From positions 496,001-560,000 of the forward strand of contig NZ_VTOW01000003.1 of assembly GCF_012184425.1 (NCBI RefSeq): a stretch of DNA of 64,000 bases. The letters are read 5' to 3'. The notes under the pieces are model-generated. The model ran no database searches. It saw only the letters and a program-made list of their open reading frames with translations, and was not told the DNA's origin. The first letter of the stretch is position 1. Every line of letters starts with the position of its first letter. Shown piece after piece: positions 1-8,734 of the stretch. Both the position numbers and the translations under genes were made by a program. This DNA is from Candidatus Manganitrophus noduliformans (lineage in GTDB: Bacteria > Nitrospirota > Nitrospiria > SBBL01 > Manganitrophaceae).

Positions 1-108
1 GGCAACGGCATTTTTGTACTCTTCCTCTGAATGCAGCACGCCAAGGGGAACCCGTTTCCGAATCCGGCGATATTCGGCGTTTGCCTCATGGATGTAATTT
101 GAGGACAT
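1..108 (-). CDS. higA: HigA-type antitoxin, 3' end cut by window edge
   Basis: Only the first 36 codons are present, from ATG at 108 to the window start. The visible protein has a short basic N-terminus followed by PLGVLHSEEEYKNAVA, which resembles the start of HigA antitoxins of the toxin-first HigBA systems; the helix-turn-helix DNA-binding part would lie outside the window. It starts 3 bases after the HigB stop codon, so the two are certainly co-transcribed. In this family the antitoxin binds its toxin and represses the operon. The assignment rests mainly on the neighbour and gene order. Confidence 0.6.
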   Translation of the reverse strand, partial: MSSNYIHEANAEYRRIRKRVPLGVLHSEEEYKNAVA

Positions 109-111
109 GAT

Positions 112-399
112 TTATTTCCTCCATTTTCCCCGGTCGTACTCGGGGTGAGTGAGCACGTGCCGGATATAAACTTTTTTCCGGTTATAGTGGATTGCCGCAA
201 TCAATCGATACTTATTCCCTCCGATGTTGAAAACCGTGAAACGGTCGATTTGATCGGCGGAGGGAAACGTAACCCGCAGGCCGGCAAAAGAAGCGTAGTC
301 GGTCTTGCTGACGATGGTGTACCAGTGATTGAGTGGAGCTTGCGCATCCGGATGTTTCTTGGAAAATTCGATCAGCCTCTTTCGCGTAATGATATGCAC
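112..399 (-). CDS. higB: HigB-type mRNA interferase toxin
   Basis: A 95-residue protein that reads through the whole HigB fold: MHIITRKRLIEFSKKHPDA at the N-terminus, FNIGGNKYRLIAAIHYNRK in the middle and VYIRHVLTHPEYDR at the C-terminus, all typical of the RelE-superfamily HigB toxins that cut mRNA on the ribosome. The start is GTG at 399: the homologous N-terminus begins here and upstream codons in frame do not resemble the family. There is no ribosome-binding site, because the -10 box ends only six bases upstream, so the message is predicted to be leaderless. The antitoxin gene follows at once. The family assignment is secure from the motifs. Confidence 0.9.
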   Translation of the reverse strand: MHIITRKRLIEFSKKHPDAQAPLNHWYTIVSKTDYASFAGLRVTFPSADQIDRFTVFNIGGNKYRLIAAIHYNRKKVYIRHVLTHPEYDRGKWRK

Positions 400-405
400 A
401 ACACA

Positions 406-434
406 ATCATATCTCAACTTGAGATAAATGTCAA
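406..434 (-). promoter_or_regulatory. sigma-70-like promoter of higBA
   Basis: On the minus strand TTGACA (434-429), a 17-base spacer and TATGAT (411-406) form a near-perfect housekeeping promoter. Six bases after the -10 box comes the G of the higB GTG codon at 399, which is where transcription should begin. This is direct sequence reading; activity is inferred. Confidence 0.8.
411..425. promoter_or_regulatory. palindromic operator of higBA
   Basis: ATCTCAACTTGAGAT is a perfect 7-base inverted repeat around one central base. It lies between the -35 and -10 boxes and overlaps the -10 by one base. A repressor bound here would block RNA polymerase; the obvious candidate is the HigA/HigB complex, which autoregulates its operon in studied systems. 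Confidence 0.65.
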
Positions 435-470
435 AGCATCGGGGATTCAAGTTGGTAAGGTGACGACAGG

Positions 471-1706
471 ATGATCCTCCTCGACATCCTTGAAGAACAT
501 CTTGAAGAAGCCGACTTTCTTTTTCAGCAGCGGACGAATGCGCTTGCCGATCGAGCCTACGACCTCGACGGCTTAGCCGAGCTCGAAGAACGGCTGCTGG
601 CGCATCTCGACGGTTTGGTTCTCGGAGGGAAAGAAGCCTGGGCGCTCCTGGAGCCGAAGCTTGCCGGCGGCGCGTTAGGGGAAGTTTTCGCGGCGGCCTT
701 CGTGGCGCTGGAGTCGGGCGATCCGGCGCGGATCGAATTGCTCCAGAAGACATTCGGCGGGGCGGAGGGGCCGGTATTAGACGGAATCCGCCACGCCCTT
801 CGGCATACCTCCTCTCCCGAGATCGAAAAGATCGTTCGGCCTCTGCTCGACAACGAAAAGGGAGCGGTTCGCGCGGCGGCGATCGATGTGATCAGCTTCC
901 GCAGGATGTCCCTCGAAACCGGTCTTCTTCAAGCTGGATTGCGGGAGAAAGATCCGCTCGTCGCTTCCGCCGCGGCGAATGCGGTCGGGAGGCTTCGAAT
1001 CGCCGGCCTGAAATATGAGGTGGAGGCGGCGTTGGAGAGCGATGCCGTCCCGGTTCGTCTGGAGGCGATCCGGGCGGGGCTTCTCTTGAAGAGCGAGAAG
1101 GCATTGAGCCGCTGTCGAAAAGCGGTTCAGGAACGGGGTGAAGAGGGAGGGGAGGCGATCCTCCTCCTGGGTCTCCTGGGTCATCCCGAAGATGGACCGC
1201 GCCTCGTGAATGCGTTGGGAGAAGCGGCCCTCGCTCGAAATGCGGTCATGTCGCTCGGTCTTCTCGGTCGCGCCGCGGGGATCGATGCGTTGATTCAATG
1301 CGCGGCCGATCCGAAGCTTGCGCGTTTGGCGGGGGAGGCGATTCGGACAATGACCGGCGTCGATTTGGAGAAAGAGAACCTTGTCGCGCCAAAAGCGGAA
1401 GCCGATGCGAAACCTGAAGCAGAGGACGAATTCGAAGATGGTCCCGATGAGGGCCTTCCGATCCCCGATCCGGTGAAGTTGGAGGGATGGTGGCGGAAGA
1501 GCATATCCCGATTCGATAAGAAGACCCGGTACCGAAAAGGCCAGCCTTACAGCCCACAAAGGTTGATCGAACTTCTCCACACCGGCACGCTCCCCGAGCG
1601 CCATCACGCCGCGCTGGAATTGGCCTTGATCGATCCGTCTCGTCCCCCTTTCGAGACGCAGGCCTTTGCGGCGCGTCAACGGAAAGAGACGGCGGGCTTA
1701 AAATAA
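471..1706 (+). CDS. TIGR02270-family HEAT-repeat protein, T6SS-associated
   Basis: A 411-residue protein opening with ILEEHLEEADFLFQQR and YDLDGLAELEERLLAHLDGL, the strongly conserved N-terminal signature of the TIGR02270 family known from Myxococcus, Geobacter and Pseudomonas, often near type VI secretion genes. Residues about 110-290 are Ala/Leu-rich helical repeats of HEAT type, such as LEAIRAGLLLKSEKALSRCRKA. An acidic linker near 305-325 precedes a C-terminal block containing W-W and the Arg-rich FDKKTRYRKGQPYSPQRL. No catalytic motif is visible and the biochemical role of the family is unknown. It heads a three-gene plus-strand block ending in the fused sheath gene. Confidence 0.8.
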   Translation: MILLDILEEHLEEADFLFQQRTNALADRAYDLDGLAELEERLLAHLDGLVLGGKEAWALLEPKLAGGALGEVFAAAFVALESGDPARIELLQKTFGGAEGPVLDGIRHALRHTSSPEIEKIVRPLLDNEKGAVRAAAIDVISFRRMSLETGLLQAGLREKDPLVASAAANAVGRLRIAGLKYEVEAALESDAVPVRLEAIRAGLLLKSEKALSRCRKAVQERGEEGGEAILLLGLLGHPEDGPRLVNALGEAALARNAVMSLGLLGRAAGIDALIQCAADPKLARLAGEAIRTMTGVDLEKENLVAPKAEADAKPEAEDEFEDGPDEGLPIPDPVKLEGWWRKSISRFDKKTRYRKGQPYSPQRLIELLHTGTLPERHHAALELALIDPSRPPFETQAFAARQRKETAGLK

Positions 1707-1759
1707 CCAAGAGCAATACCCGGCAATCAACCATCACTTTCACGGAAAGGAGAAAAACG

Positions 1760-1999
1760 ATGCCTTACTACACACAGGATGCGAAAGTCGGAGATCGGAC
1801 CTATCGGTTTTACGGTGTTCAAAACGCGCATAATCATAATCGCGGAATTGAGTTCTCCAAGGCGATCAAGGAGCTTTGCGTTTTGAGCTTTGGAGACGAG
1901 CCCGAGCTGGGACATTTTGCCAGCAATCAGTCGAGCATCCCGGGAGGGGACCGGGTCATCGAGCTCAAGTGGAGAAACAACGCCTGGTCGAACCGGTAA
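1760..1999 (+). CDS. 79-aa hypothetical protein between TIGR02270 and sheath genes
   Basis: A small protein of 79 residues with a clear AAAGGAG ribosome-binding site ahead of ATG 1760. I do not recognise the family. It is rich in aromatic and charged residues (MPYYTQDAKVGDRTYRFYG at the start, VIELKWRNNAWSNR at the end) and has no signal peptide or membrane segment, so it is likely a soluble cytoplasmic protein of beta-rich type. It sits 53 bases after the TIGR02270 gene and 46 bases before the start of the TssB-TssC gene, so it is probably co-transcribed with them and may be a small component of the same machine. That role is inferred from position only. Confidence 0.7.
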   Translation: MPYYTQDAKVGDRTYRFYGVQNAHNHNRGIEFSKAIKELCVLSFGDEPELGHFASNQSSIPGGDRVIELKWRNNAWSNR

Positions 2000-2045
2000 T
2001 TGCAACGCAGGCGAGAAGTCCGCGTGTAATATCAAGGAGGCTCGG

Positions 2046-3956
2046 ATGGAGATCCATATGAAAATGGGCTCGGATGGAAAGCGGAAGACCGACGTCCGGG
2101 TGGCGGACCAAGCGGGCTCCTTGCGGCAGCGGTTTCCGCTCAAGCTCCTGGTCTTGGCGGAGCTGGCCCCGCGCGATGAGCAATCGGCGCCGTCCACAAT
2201 CGATGCGCGGCGGACCCGTGTCGATAAAGAGACGTTTGGCGCGGTCCTTCAATCCTTCGTCGGCCGCGTTTCGCTCACTGTCCCCAACCGCCTGGGGAGC
2301 GGGCCGAAGGAGTGGCCGATCACCCTTCCGATCGGTTCGATCAAGAGCTTCCATCCCGATGCCGTCGTAGAAGCCGTTCCTGCTTTGAGAGATCTCCTTG
2401 AAATTCGCCAACAGTTGGTCCGGCTGCGTAACAGAGAAATTTCATATGAGAACTTCAGGACCGAATTGGGCCGGCTCCAGGGGGGAGGGAACCTCCTGGG
2501 GCGAATCCAATCGGCGCTCGAAGCGGGTCCGGCCCAATCGTCCACACAGCGGACTGCGCCCCCCCCTGCTCCCGTCCGAAGTTCCACCCCGTCCGGCGAA
2601 AAGGAATCGGCCCTCGATTCTCTCTTTGACATGGTGGAAGCGCCGGTTGCGGATCGGTCTGCACCGGAATCGGCCACGGCTTCGACCTCCCGGCTCGATC
2701 GGTTCATTTCCGAGGTCATCTCGTCCGGACGCCCCGGAACGCCGGCCGATCCCCGCGCCGTCGACGCCGTTATGAAGGAGCTGGACGAAATGCTCGGCGC
2801 CCAGCTCGACGCGATCCTCCATCATCCCGAGTTCCAGCGGCTGGAAGCGGTTTGGAGGGGGGTCAAGTTTCTCGTCGATCGAACCGACTTTCGAGAGCCG
2901 ATCGAGATCGATCTGCTCCATGCTCCCAAAGAACAACTCGCGGAGATCTTCGATCGCGACGTTTTTCAACCGGAATCGGAGGGGACCGCCGAAGCGCCCG
3001 TTTCGGTGATCATCGCAGACTACATCTTCGATCGATCCCCTCGCGACATCGAGCTGCTCCAGGATCTCGCCGAGAAGGCCGAACAGCTCCAGACGCCGCT
3101 GGTCACCGCCGTCGGTCCGGCCTTCCTCGGATTGGAATCGATCGAGGAGTTGGAGCCGCTGGATGCCGCGGGGAATCTGTTCGATCAAACCGAATATGTC
3201 AAATGGAGATCGCTTCGGCAGGGAAATGCCTCGCGGTGGCTGGCGGTCCTCTTCAATCGCTTTTTGCTTCGGCTTCCTTATGGGCCGGAGCAGAATCGGG
3301 TGAAGCGTTTTGATTTTCGGGAGTCGGTCCGTTCGGATCGGTCGTTTCTCTGGGGAAATCCGGCCTGGGGCCTCGCGAGCCTGCTGACGGCGAGCTTCGC
3401 CAAAACCGGCTGGTGCAGCGAAGTCACCGGGGCGCGCGGCGGCGGGATGATCGAAGATCTTCCGTTGCGGGAGGTCTCTCGGCGGAACGGGGAGAAGGGG
3501 CAGCTTCCGTTGGAAGCGCCGATCTCGGAAGCGCACCGGATCGATCTGGCGGCGAACGGCATTCTGGCGCTGACCTGCCGCCTCAACGCGGACGCGGTTG
3601 TCATCCCTTCCGTGCCGAGCGCGCATCAGCCGGAGCGCTATCCCGACCCAAGAGAAACGGCGCTGAGCGCCGCCCGGGCGGCTTTTCCGTACCAGTTGGT
3701 TGCAGGGCGGCTCTCTCAGGCGATCGGCCGCGCGGCCGGGGAGATCGGGGAGGGGAATTCGCCTTCAGCGATCGGAAAGATCTTTACGAAGATATTGACC
3801 GAGGCTCTTTCTGTTGATCCGGATGCGATCGAGGTCCAGGCCAAGGAGAGTGAAGAGCGGCCGGACCGGTATGACGTCTTCATCACCTTCCGGCCTGACC
3901 ACGCCGGGCTGAGTCTCTCTGCTCCGGTCGGGCTAAGCTTATCTCTCCGGAAGTAG
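2046..3956 (+). CDS. tssBC: Fused type VI sheath protein TssB-TssC
   Basis: A 636-residue protein. Residues about 15-145 look like TssB, the small sheath subunit: PLKLLVLAEL, then LPIGSIKSFHPDAVVEAVP and LLEIRQQLVRLRN. A Pro/Ser/Thr-rich linker (about 155-215) leads to a TssC large subunit: MLGAQLDAILHHPEFQRLEA, WRGVKFLVDR, TPLVTAVGPAFLG, NRFLLRLPYG, FLWGNPAWGLASLL and GARGGGMIEDLPLREV. In the usual T6SS the two subunits are separate proteins that co-assemble into a contractile sheath; here they are one chain. Start ATG 2046 has AAGGAGG five bases upstream; the in-frame upstream extension overlaps the previous gene and is rejected. None of the other core genes (tssE, F, G, H, J-M, hcp, vgrG) lies in the window. 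Confidence 0.85.
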   Translation: MEIHMKMGSDGKRKTDVRVADQAGSLRQRFPLKLLVLAELAPRDEQSAPSTIDARRTRVDKETFGAVLQSFVGRVSLTVPNRLGSGPKEWPITLPIGSIKSFHPDAVVEAVPALRDLLEIRQQLVRLRNREISYENFRTELGRLQGGGNLLGRIQSALEAGPAQSSTQRTAPPPAPVRSSTPSGEKESALDSLFDMVEAPVADRSAPESATASTSRLDRFISEVISSGRPGTPADPRAVDAVMKELDEMLGAQLDAILHHPEFQRLEAVWRGVKFLVDRTDFREPIEIDLLHAPKEQLAEIFDRDVFQPESEGTAEAPVSVIIADYIFDRSPRDIELLQDLAEKAEQLQTPLVTAVGPAFLGLESIEELEPLDAAGNLFDQTEYVKWRSLRQGNASRWLAVLFNRFLLRLPYGPEQNRVKRFDFRESVRSDRSFLWGNPAWGLASLLTASFAKTGWCSEVTGARGGGMIEDLPLREVSRRNGEKGQLPLEAPISEAHRIDLAANGILALTCRLNADAVVIPSVPSAHQPERYPDPRETALSAARAAFPYQLVAGRLSQAIGRAAGEIGEGNSPSAIGKIFTKILTEALSVDPDAIEVQAKESEERPDRYDVFITFRPDHAGLSLSAPVGLSLSLRK

Positions 3957-4057
3957 GATAGGATCCCTCCTCAGGATGGGTTTCAGAAGGAAGCGCATCT
4001 TCCTAACCGCGAAGCAGTGAAATTGAAAGCAGAGCGACGGGGTAATATAGTCGTTTT

Positions 4058-5500
4058 TCAAATGGTCAGGACTCTGAGAGAGTCGATGTCGTCCGGCCGT
4101 CCGGCCGTCGCCCGCTGCGTCAGGATAAGGCGGTCGTTCTTTTGCGACAGGCCCGCATCGATCAGATATCGCTTGACCGCGTCGGGATCTCCCCTTTCCT
4201 CCCGTTTCATCAAAACGGGAAGAACCCCGAAGGAGAGCGCCAGAAGGTTGCGGGTCTTTTCGTCGTCGCAAAAAGAGAGGATCCAGCAGCCGGGCTTGAA
4301 CCGCGAGAGGCGGCGCGCCGCGTCGCCGTTCTGCGTCGGAACCAGAATGTAGCGGGCATTCAACGAACGGGCGGTTTCGATCGCATTGAGGCTGATCGTC
4401 TCCTCCGCCGAAATTCCCTCCCGGCCCGGCCCTTTCCTGAAATATTCGGCCAGGTCGGAGAGGGCGTCGATCTCCTCCCGCTGCCGCTCGATCGACGCGG
4501 CGATTTTGGCCAGCATGGCGACCGCCTCGGCGGGGTATTTGCCGACAGCGGTTTCTTCGGAGAGCATCACGGCGTCGGTTCCGTCGAGAATGGCGTTGGC
4601 CGCGTCCGACACCTCCGCCCGGGTCGGCCGGACGTTCTGCGTCATCGAGACGAGCATCTGCGTTGCGGTGATCACCGGCCGGTTCATCAGGTTCGCTTTG
4701 TGAATCAGCTTTTTCTGAACGGCGGGAACATCCTCCAAGGGGATCTGCACCCCCAGGTCTCCCCGGGCGATCATGACCGCGTCCGCCGCATTCAGGATTT
4801 CATCGATCCGGTCGATCGCCTCGACCCGCTCGATCTTCGCCACCACGTAGAGCGATTCCCCCCTTTCCTTCGCAAACGCCCTGACCTTGAGAATATCCGC
4901 CGCCTTTTCCACAAACGAGATGCTGAAAGCATCGATCCCTTCTCTCAAGCCGAAATCGACGAAGCCGAGGTCCTGTTCCGTGATCACGTCGAGATCGATT
5001 TTCGCCCCTGGGATGTTCAACCCCTTATAAGAAAGCAGCTCCCCCCCGATCACCACCTTGCAGCGCACATCGAAACCCGAGACCTCCTGAACCTGCAGCT
5101 GGATGAATCCGTCGTTGAGATAAATCGTCCGTCCGGCGGAGACGCTTTGCGGCAGCTTTGGATAGCCGACCGGGATGCGCGCCGCCGTGCCGGGAACGTC
5201 CTCCGTCGTTAGGCTGATCTCGTCCTCCTTGTTCAATAGGAGCGGCTGGTTTTGCAATTTGCCGATCCGGATTTTCGGACCGGGGAGGTCCCCCAGAATC
5301 ATGCATCCGCGGTGCAGCTTCGCCGCGATGGCGCGGATCCGCCCGATCACCTCCCGGTGGTCCTCCAGGCTGCCGTGGGCGAAATTGAGCCGGGCCACAT
5401 CCATCCCGTTCTTCATCAATTCCTCCAGAACGGCTTCCGAGCGGGAAGCGGGTCCGATCGTGCAGACGATTTTTGTCATATGGCCGGAGAGCTCGATCAT
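4058..5500 (-). CDS. pyk: Pyruvate kinase
   Basis: A 480-residue enzyme converting phosphoenolpyruvate and ADP to pyruvate and ATP. The N-terminus TKIVCTIGPASRS and MDVARLNFAHGS, the MIARGDLGVQIPLEDVP block, the active-site helix MNRPVITATQMLVSM, and RAEVSDAANAILDGTDAVMLSEETAVGKYP are diagnostic, and the length is normal for bacterial pyruvate kinase. The C-terminal allosteric domain is complete and no PEP-utilising extension is attached. Start ATG 5500 is preceded by AAAGGAG at a 10-base spacing; an internal ATG at 5479 is also possible. It is convergent with tssBC and lies 57 bases downstream of the small gene that ends the FloA operon. Confidence 0.96.
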   Translation of the reverse strand: MIELSGHMTKIVCTIGPASRSEAVLEELMKNGMDVARLNFAHGSLEDHREVIGRIRAIAAKLHRGCMILGDLPGPKIRIGKLQNQPLLLNKEDEISLTTEDVPGTAARIPVGYPKLPQSVSAGRTIYLNDGFIQLQVQEVSGFDVRCKVVIGGELLSYKGLNIPGAKIDLDVITEQDLGFVDFGLREGIDAFSISFVEKAADILKVRAFAKERGESLYVVAKIERVEAIDRIDEILNAADAVMIARGDLGVQIPLEDVPAVQKKLIHKANLMNRPVITATQMLVSMTQNVRPTRAEVSDAANAILDGTDAVMLSEETAVGKYPAEAVAMLAKIAASIERQREEIDALSDLAEYFRKGPGREGISAEETISLNAIETARSLNARYILVPTQNGDAARRLSRFKPGCWILSFCDDEKTRNLLALSFGVLPVLMKREERGDPDAVKRYLIDAGLSQKNDRLILTQRATAGRPDDIDSLRVLTI

Positions 5501-5557
5501 CGGACAGCAACTCCTTTAGATTTGGTTCGAACAGAACGGGAGCCTCTTTAATCTTTT

Positions 5558-5908
5558 TCAAAGCGGGATGGATGTCGGCGGATCGGGAGGCTCCAGCGCG
5601 CGACAGGGGCCGAGGAGCGTCATGAGGACGATCCCTCGGCGCGCCTCCCGCAGGCTTCCGATCGGCGCGCGCCGCCGGCGATTCGAGACGGGAAGGGCCG
5701 CGGCCGGCAACGGCGGGCCGGTCGGGCGCTCCTCCCGATCCCTTTGAGGGGGCAATGGCGCCCTCGCCCCGGGCGGGATTCTGGACGCTCCGGGCCCGGT
5801 CTTCGATGGGATCTTTCCCTCATGCCGTTTCCTGAGCCAGGAGGAGATCAGAGAAAAGAGCGCCGCGAGAATAAACAGCAGGTAAAAGAGAAGATCTTCC
5901 GGCCTCAT
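5558..5908 (-). CDS. Small membrane-anchored protein downstream of floA
   Basis: A 116-residue protein with one N-terminal membrane segment ([20 protein letters not shown]) followed by a basic, Pro/Arg-rich tail without recognisable domain. Its ATG overlaps the floA stop codon in an ATGA arrangement, so translation is coupled to FloA. I do not recognise the family; proteins of this shape often trail nfeD-floA operons. The tail composition is low complexity and its conservation cannot be judged from one sequence. Function is not assigned. Confidence 0.6.
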   Translation of the reverse strand: MRPEDLLFYLLFILAALFSLISSWLRKRHEGKIPSKTGPGASRIPPGARAPLPPQRDREERPTGPPLPAAALPVSNRRRRAPIGSLREARRGIVLMTLLGPCRALEPPDPPTSIPL

Positions 5909-6897
5909 CGGGGACCCTCCTTCTTCGGCCCTTCGGCCGGAGGCTCTCCCGTTTCCGAAATGGCGTCGCGCATCGACGTGTCGGCCTGCAGATTTTTCAT
6001 CCGGTAGTAGTCCATCACCCCGAGGTTCCCCTGGCGGAAGGCCTCGGCCATGGCGCGCGGCACCTCGGCCTCGGCCTCCACGACCCGCGCCCGCATCTCC
6101 TGCTCCAGCGCCACCGCCATCGCCCGCCGCTCCTCCGCCTTGGCCTGGGCGATCTGTTTGTCGGCGTCCGCCTGGTCGATCTGTAGCTTGGCCCCGATGT
6201 TTTCTCCGACATCGACGTCGGCGATGTCGATGGAGAGGATCTCGTAGGCGGTCCCCGCGTCGAGCCCTTTGCTCAGGATATGCTTGGAAATATGGTCGGG
6301 ATTCTCAAGCACATTCTTGTGCGTCGCCGCGGAGCCGATGGTGCTCACCATCCCCTCGCCGACCCGCGCGATGATCGTCTCTTCCCCGGCCCCTCCGACC
6401 AGCCGGTCGATGTTCGTCCGGACGGTTACCCGGGAGATCGCCATCAGCTGGATTCCGTCTTTCGCGACGGCGGCGATCTTCGGCGTCTCGATGACCTTCG
6501 GGATGACCGACATCTTCACCGCTTCCAGCACGTCCCGTCCGGCCAGATCGATGGCGGCCGCCCGCTTGAAGGGGAGCGCGATGTTGGCCTTGTCGGCGGA
6601 GATCATCGCGTTCACCAGCCGCACGACGTTCCCGCCCGCCAGATAGTGCGCCTCCAGGTCGTTGAGGGGGAGATCGAGCCCCGCCTTCACCGCGCTGATC
6701 CGCGCCGTGACGACCGTGCCGGGGGGCACCCGCCTCAGGCGCATGCCGATCAGGGTAAAGAGCCCCACGTAGGCGCCCGACGCCCAGGCCGCGATCCAGA
6801 GCGGAATTGGAACCAGATATAAAAGAAAAAACAAAACAAAGAGCGCGAGGATGAGGAAGACAAACCCTCCGGCGATTCCGGTCTCAAGTCCGTTCAT
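5905..6897 (-). CDS. floA: Flotillin-like protein FloA (UPF0365)
   Basis: A 330-residue membrane-microdomain scaffold. Two hydrophobic stretches in the first 55 residues form the membrane anchor, followed by a SPFH-like core ([31 protein letters not shown]) and a long helical region rich in Ala and Glu ([20 protein letters not shown]) that ends in [21 protein letters not shown], the conserved end of the FloA/YqfA family. ATG 6897 is preferred because AAAGGAG lies five bases upstream; a GTG two codons earlier would sit directly on that site. It overlaps the 3' end of nfeD by 14 bases, the usual partner in this operon type. Confidence 0.93.
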   Translation of the reverse strand: MNGLETGIAGGFVFLILALFVLFFLLYLVPIPLWIAAWASGAYVGLFTLIGMRLRRVPPGTVVTARISAVKAGLDLPLNDLEAHYLAGGNVVRLVNAMISADKANIALPFKRAAAIDLAGRDVLEAVKMSVIPKVIETPKIAAVAKDGIQLMAISRVTVRTNIDRLVGGAGEETIIARVGEGMVSTIGSAATHKNVLENPDHISKHILSKGLDAGTAYEILSIDIADVDVGENIGAKLQIDQADADKQIAQAKAEERRAMAVALEQEMRARVVEAEAEVPRAMAEAFRQGNLGVMDYYRMKNLQADTSMRDAISETGEPPAEGPKKEGPR

Positions 6898-8395
6898 GTT
6901 CACTCCTTTCGGTTGATGTGCGCAATCTCCGGACGACGATGCGGTTGCCGTCGACGCGAATCACTTTGATCGGCTGGCCGGCTTCAATCAGCTCCCCGTC
7001 GGAGACGACGTCGACCCGCTCCTCTTCGATCTCGGCAATCCCCGCCGGCCGAAGCGGGGAGAGGGCGATTCCCTTTTTCCCCAGCCAGCCCCGGTCGCTC
7101 TCGGGGGCGGAGGTGTATCCTTCACCCGCCCCCAGCCCCGTTTCCAGAATCAGCCGCCGCCCGAAGGGGAGGCGCGGCAGCAGGCGGAGCAGGAGAAGAC
7201 TTGCGCCCAATGCGATGAATAGGGAGAAGACGACGCGGCCGACCGCTTTGAGGATAAAGGCCCAGGTGGCCCCCGCGCCGATCACGCTCAGACTGAGCCC
7301 TCCGAGAAGGGCGGCGATGCCGAGGACGCCGGCGACGCCGAAGCCGGGGATGACAAAGATCTCCATCACCAGGAGCACGAGACCCGACACCACCAGGAGG
7401 ATCTCTTCCCAGCCGGCCAGTTGAACCAGCCAGTGGCCCCAAAAAAAGAGGGCCAGGCTCGCGATCCCAAGGCCGCCGGGGATGCCGAAGCCGGGGGTTC
7501 GAAGCTCCAGGATGATCCCGAGCATCGCCACGGTGATGAGGAGGGAGCTTAGGACCGGATGGGTGAGGAGGCGGACCAATCTTTCGGCCCAATTCGGCGT
7601 CGCCCGCTTTACCTCCGCGCCCGGGAGTTCCAACTGTTCCAGGACGCTCTCCAGGGTGTTGGCGCGGAAATCGGCCACACCATGCTCCATGGCTTCCTCG
7701 GTCGTCAGGGTAAGGAGCTTCCCTTTTTCGATGATGCCCGGGATCTCGACGTCGGCGTCGACCATCGCCTCGGCCACGAGGAGGGGGCGCTTGCGGCTCT
7801 CGGCGGTCGCCCGGAACTCTTTTCGGACGTAGGAGACCGTCTTCTCTTCCACCGGCTGCGCGGGGGCGCCCGGCTGTCCCACTTGGACGGGGGTGGCCGC
7901 TCCGATCGTTCCGCCGTCGGCCATGGCGATTTTTTCGGCGGCGAGGCTGATGAGGGCGCCGGCGGAGATCGCTCTCTTGTTGATGAAGGCGACCGTTTGA
8001 ATCGGGGCGTTCAGGAGCGCGTCGCGGATCACCACCGCCGCGTCGACCCGTCCCCCGAAGGTGTTGATCTCGAAGATGACGGCGGCGGCCTCCGCGCCGG
8101 CCGCTTCTTCGAGGACGCGGTTGACGAATGGGGCGAGGCCGAGGTCGATGATCCCTTCGATCGGCGCCAGATAGACCACCGGACGCCCGTTCTCGGCAGG
8201 GGAGGGTTGCCCCAACGGCTCGCCCGGGATGAGCAGGGCGAGCAGTCCGAACAAGATCGCCCGCCATTGCGGGAGTCGGGCTCGGCGCCGGCGCGACCCC
8301 TGCCCGGCGCGGCTTATCTCCGAAGGTCGTTCATCCATCGCAGCCTTCAGCGGCAGGCAGGCCCGATTCATCTCTTTTTCAGGAATGGTCGTCAA
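6884..8395 (-). CDS. nfeD: NfeD-family membrane serine protease
   Basis: A long NfeD of up to 503 residues. After a signal sequence ([17 protein letters not shown]) comes a ClpP/SppA-type protease domain with [32 protein letters not shown] and the serine motif [19 protein letters not shown]. Four to five membrane segments follow (about 275-400) and a C-terminal OB-fold NfeD domain ends with [30 protein letters not shown]. Related proteases cut stomatin-like or flotillin-like partners at the membrane, which fits the overlapping floA gene. The TTG at 8395 is the longest start; ATG 8338 with GAAGG five bases upstream is a good alternative that still keeps the signal sequence. Confidence 0.92.
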   Translation of the reverse strand: MTTIPEKEMNRACLPLKAAMDERPSEISRAGQGSRRRRARLPQWRAILFGLLALLIPGEPLGQPSPAENGRPVVYLAPIEGIIDLGLAPFVNRVLEEAAGAEAAAVIFEINTFGGRVDAAVVIRDALLNAPIQTVAFINKRAISAGALISLAAEKIAMADGGTIGAATPVQVGQPGAPAQPVEEKTVSYVRKEFRATAESRKRPLLVAEAMVDADVEIPGIIEKGKLLTLTTEEAMEHGVADFRANTLESVLEQLELPGAEVKRATPNWAERLVRLLTHPVLSSLLITVAMLGIILELRTPGFGIPGGLGIASLALFFWGHWLVQLAGWEEILLVVSGLVLLVMEIFVIPGFGVAGVLGIAALLGGLSLSVIGAGATWAFILKAVGRVVFSLFIALGASLLLLRLLPRLPFGRRLILETGLGAGEGYTSAPESDRGWLGKKGIALSPLRPAGIAEIEEERVDVVSDGELIEAGQPIKVIRVDGNRIVVRRLRTSTERSEHERT

Positions 8396-8734
8396 AGCGG
8401 CTTTCTCTCCTGAGATTCAACGCGGGTCATGGTATCCGTATCTTAGCGCACCGGGCCTCGTTGGAACAATGGCCCGAATGGGTGTGTAACGGTCCATTGC
8501 TCCAATTTCTTGAGAGCGGAAGCGGCTTGATTATACTCCTTTTGTACTTGAGAAGACAAACCCAGGATAGGATACTGATGAATCAGGAGGACCCTGCCGG
8601 GACCCGTCCGGGTCTTTGGGATGAGGACAGCCAATCTTTATAGAGGAAGTGAACGCTTGCCCTTCTAGACGCACTGCTTGAAGAGAGGGATTCGTGTAGA
8701 AGGGCCGATCTTCTCACGCGTCATCACCGGTCCG
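8396..8734. other. Intergenic region upstream of nfeD
   Basis: About 340 bases without a supportable gene. It holds an imperfect inverted repeat at 8461-8505, whose arms (TTGGAACAATGGCCC and GGTCCATTGCTCCAA) differ at two positions that stay pairable as G-U in one transcript. It also holds a GC-rich patch near 8590-8620. A short open frame on the plus strand here only mirrors the response-regulator gene. Confidence 0.5.

Noticed and set aside
777-1679. Long antisense frame under the TIGR02270 gene
   Set aside because: High-GC shadow frame with Arg/Leu-rich composition and no motifs.
4142-5212. Long plus-strand frame opposite pyruvate kinase
   Set aside because: Mirror frame of pyk; pyk motifs are unambiguous on the other strand.
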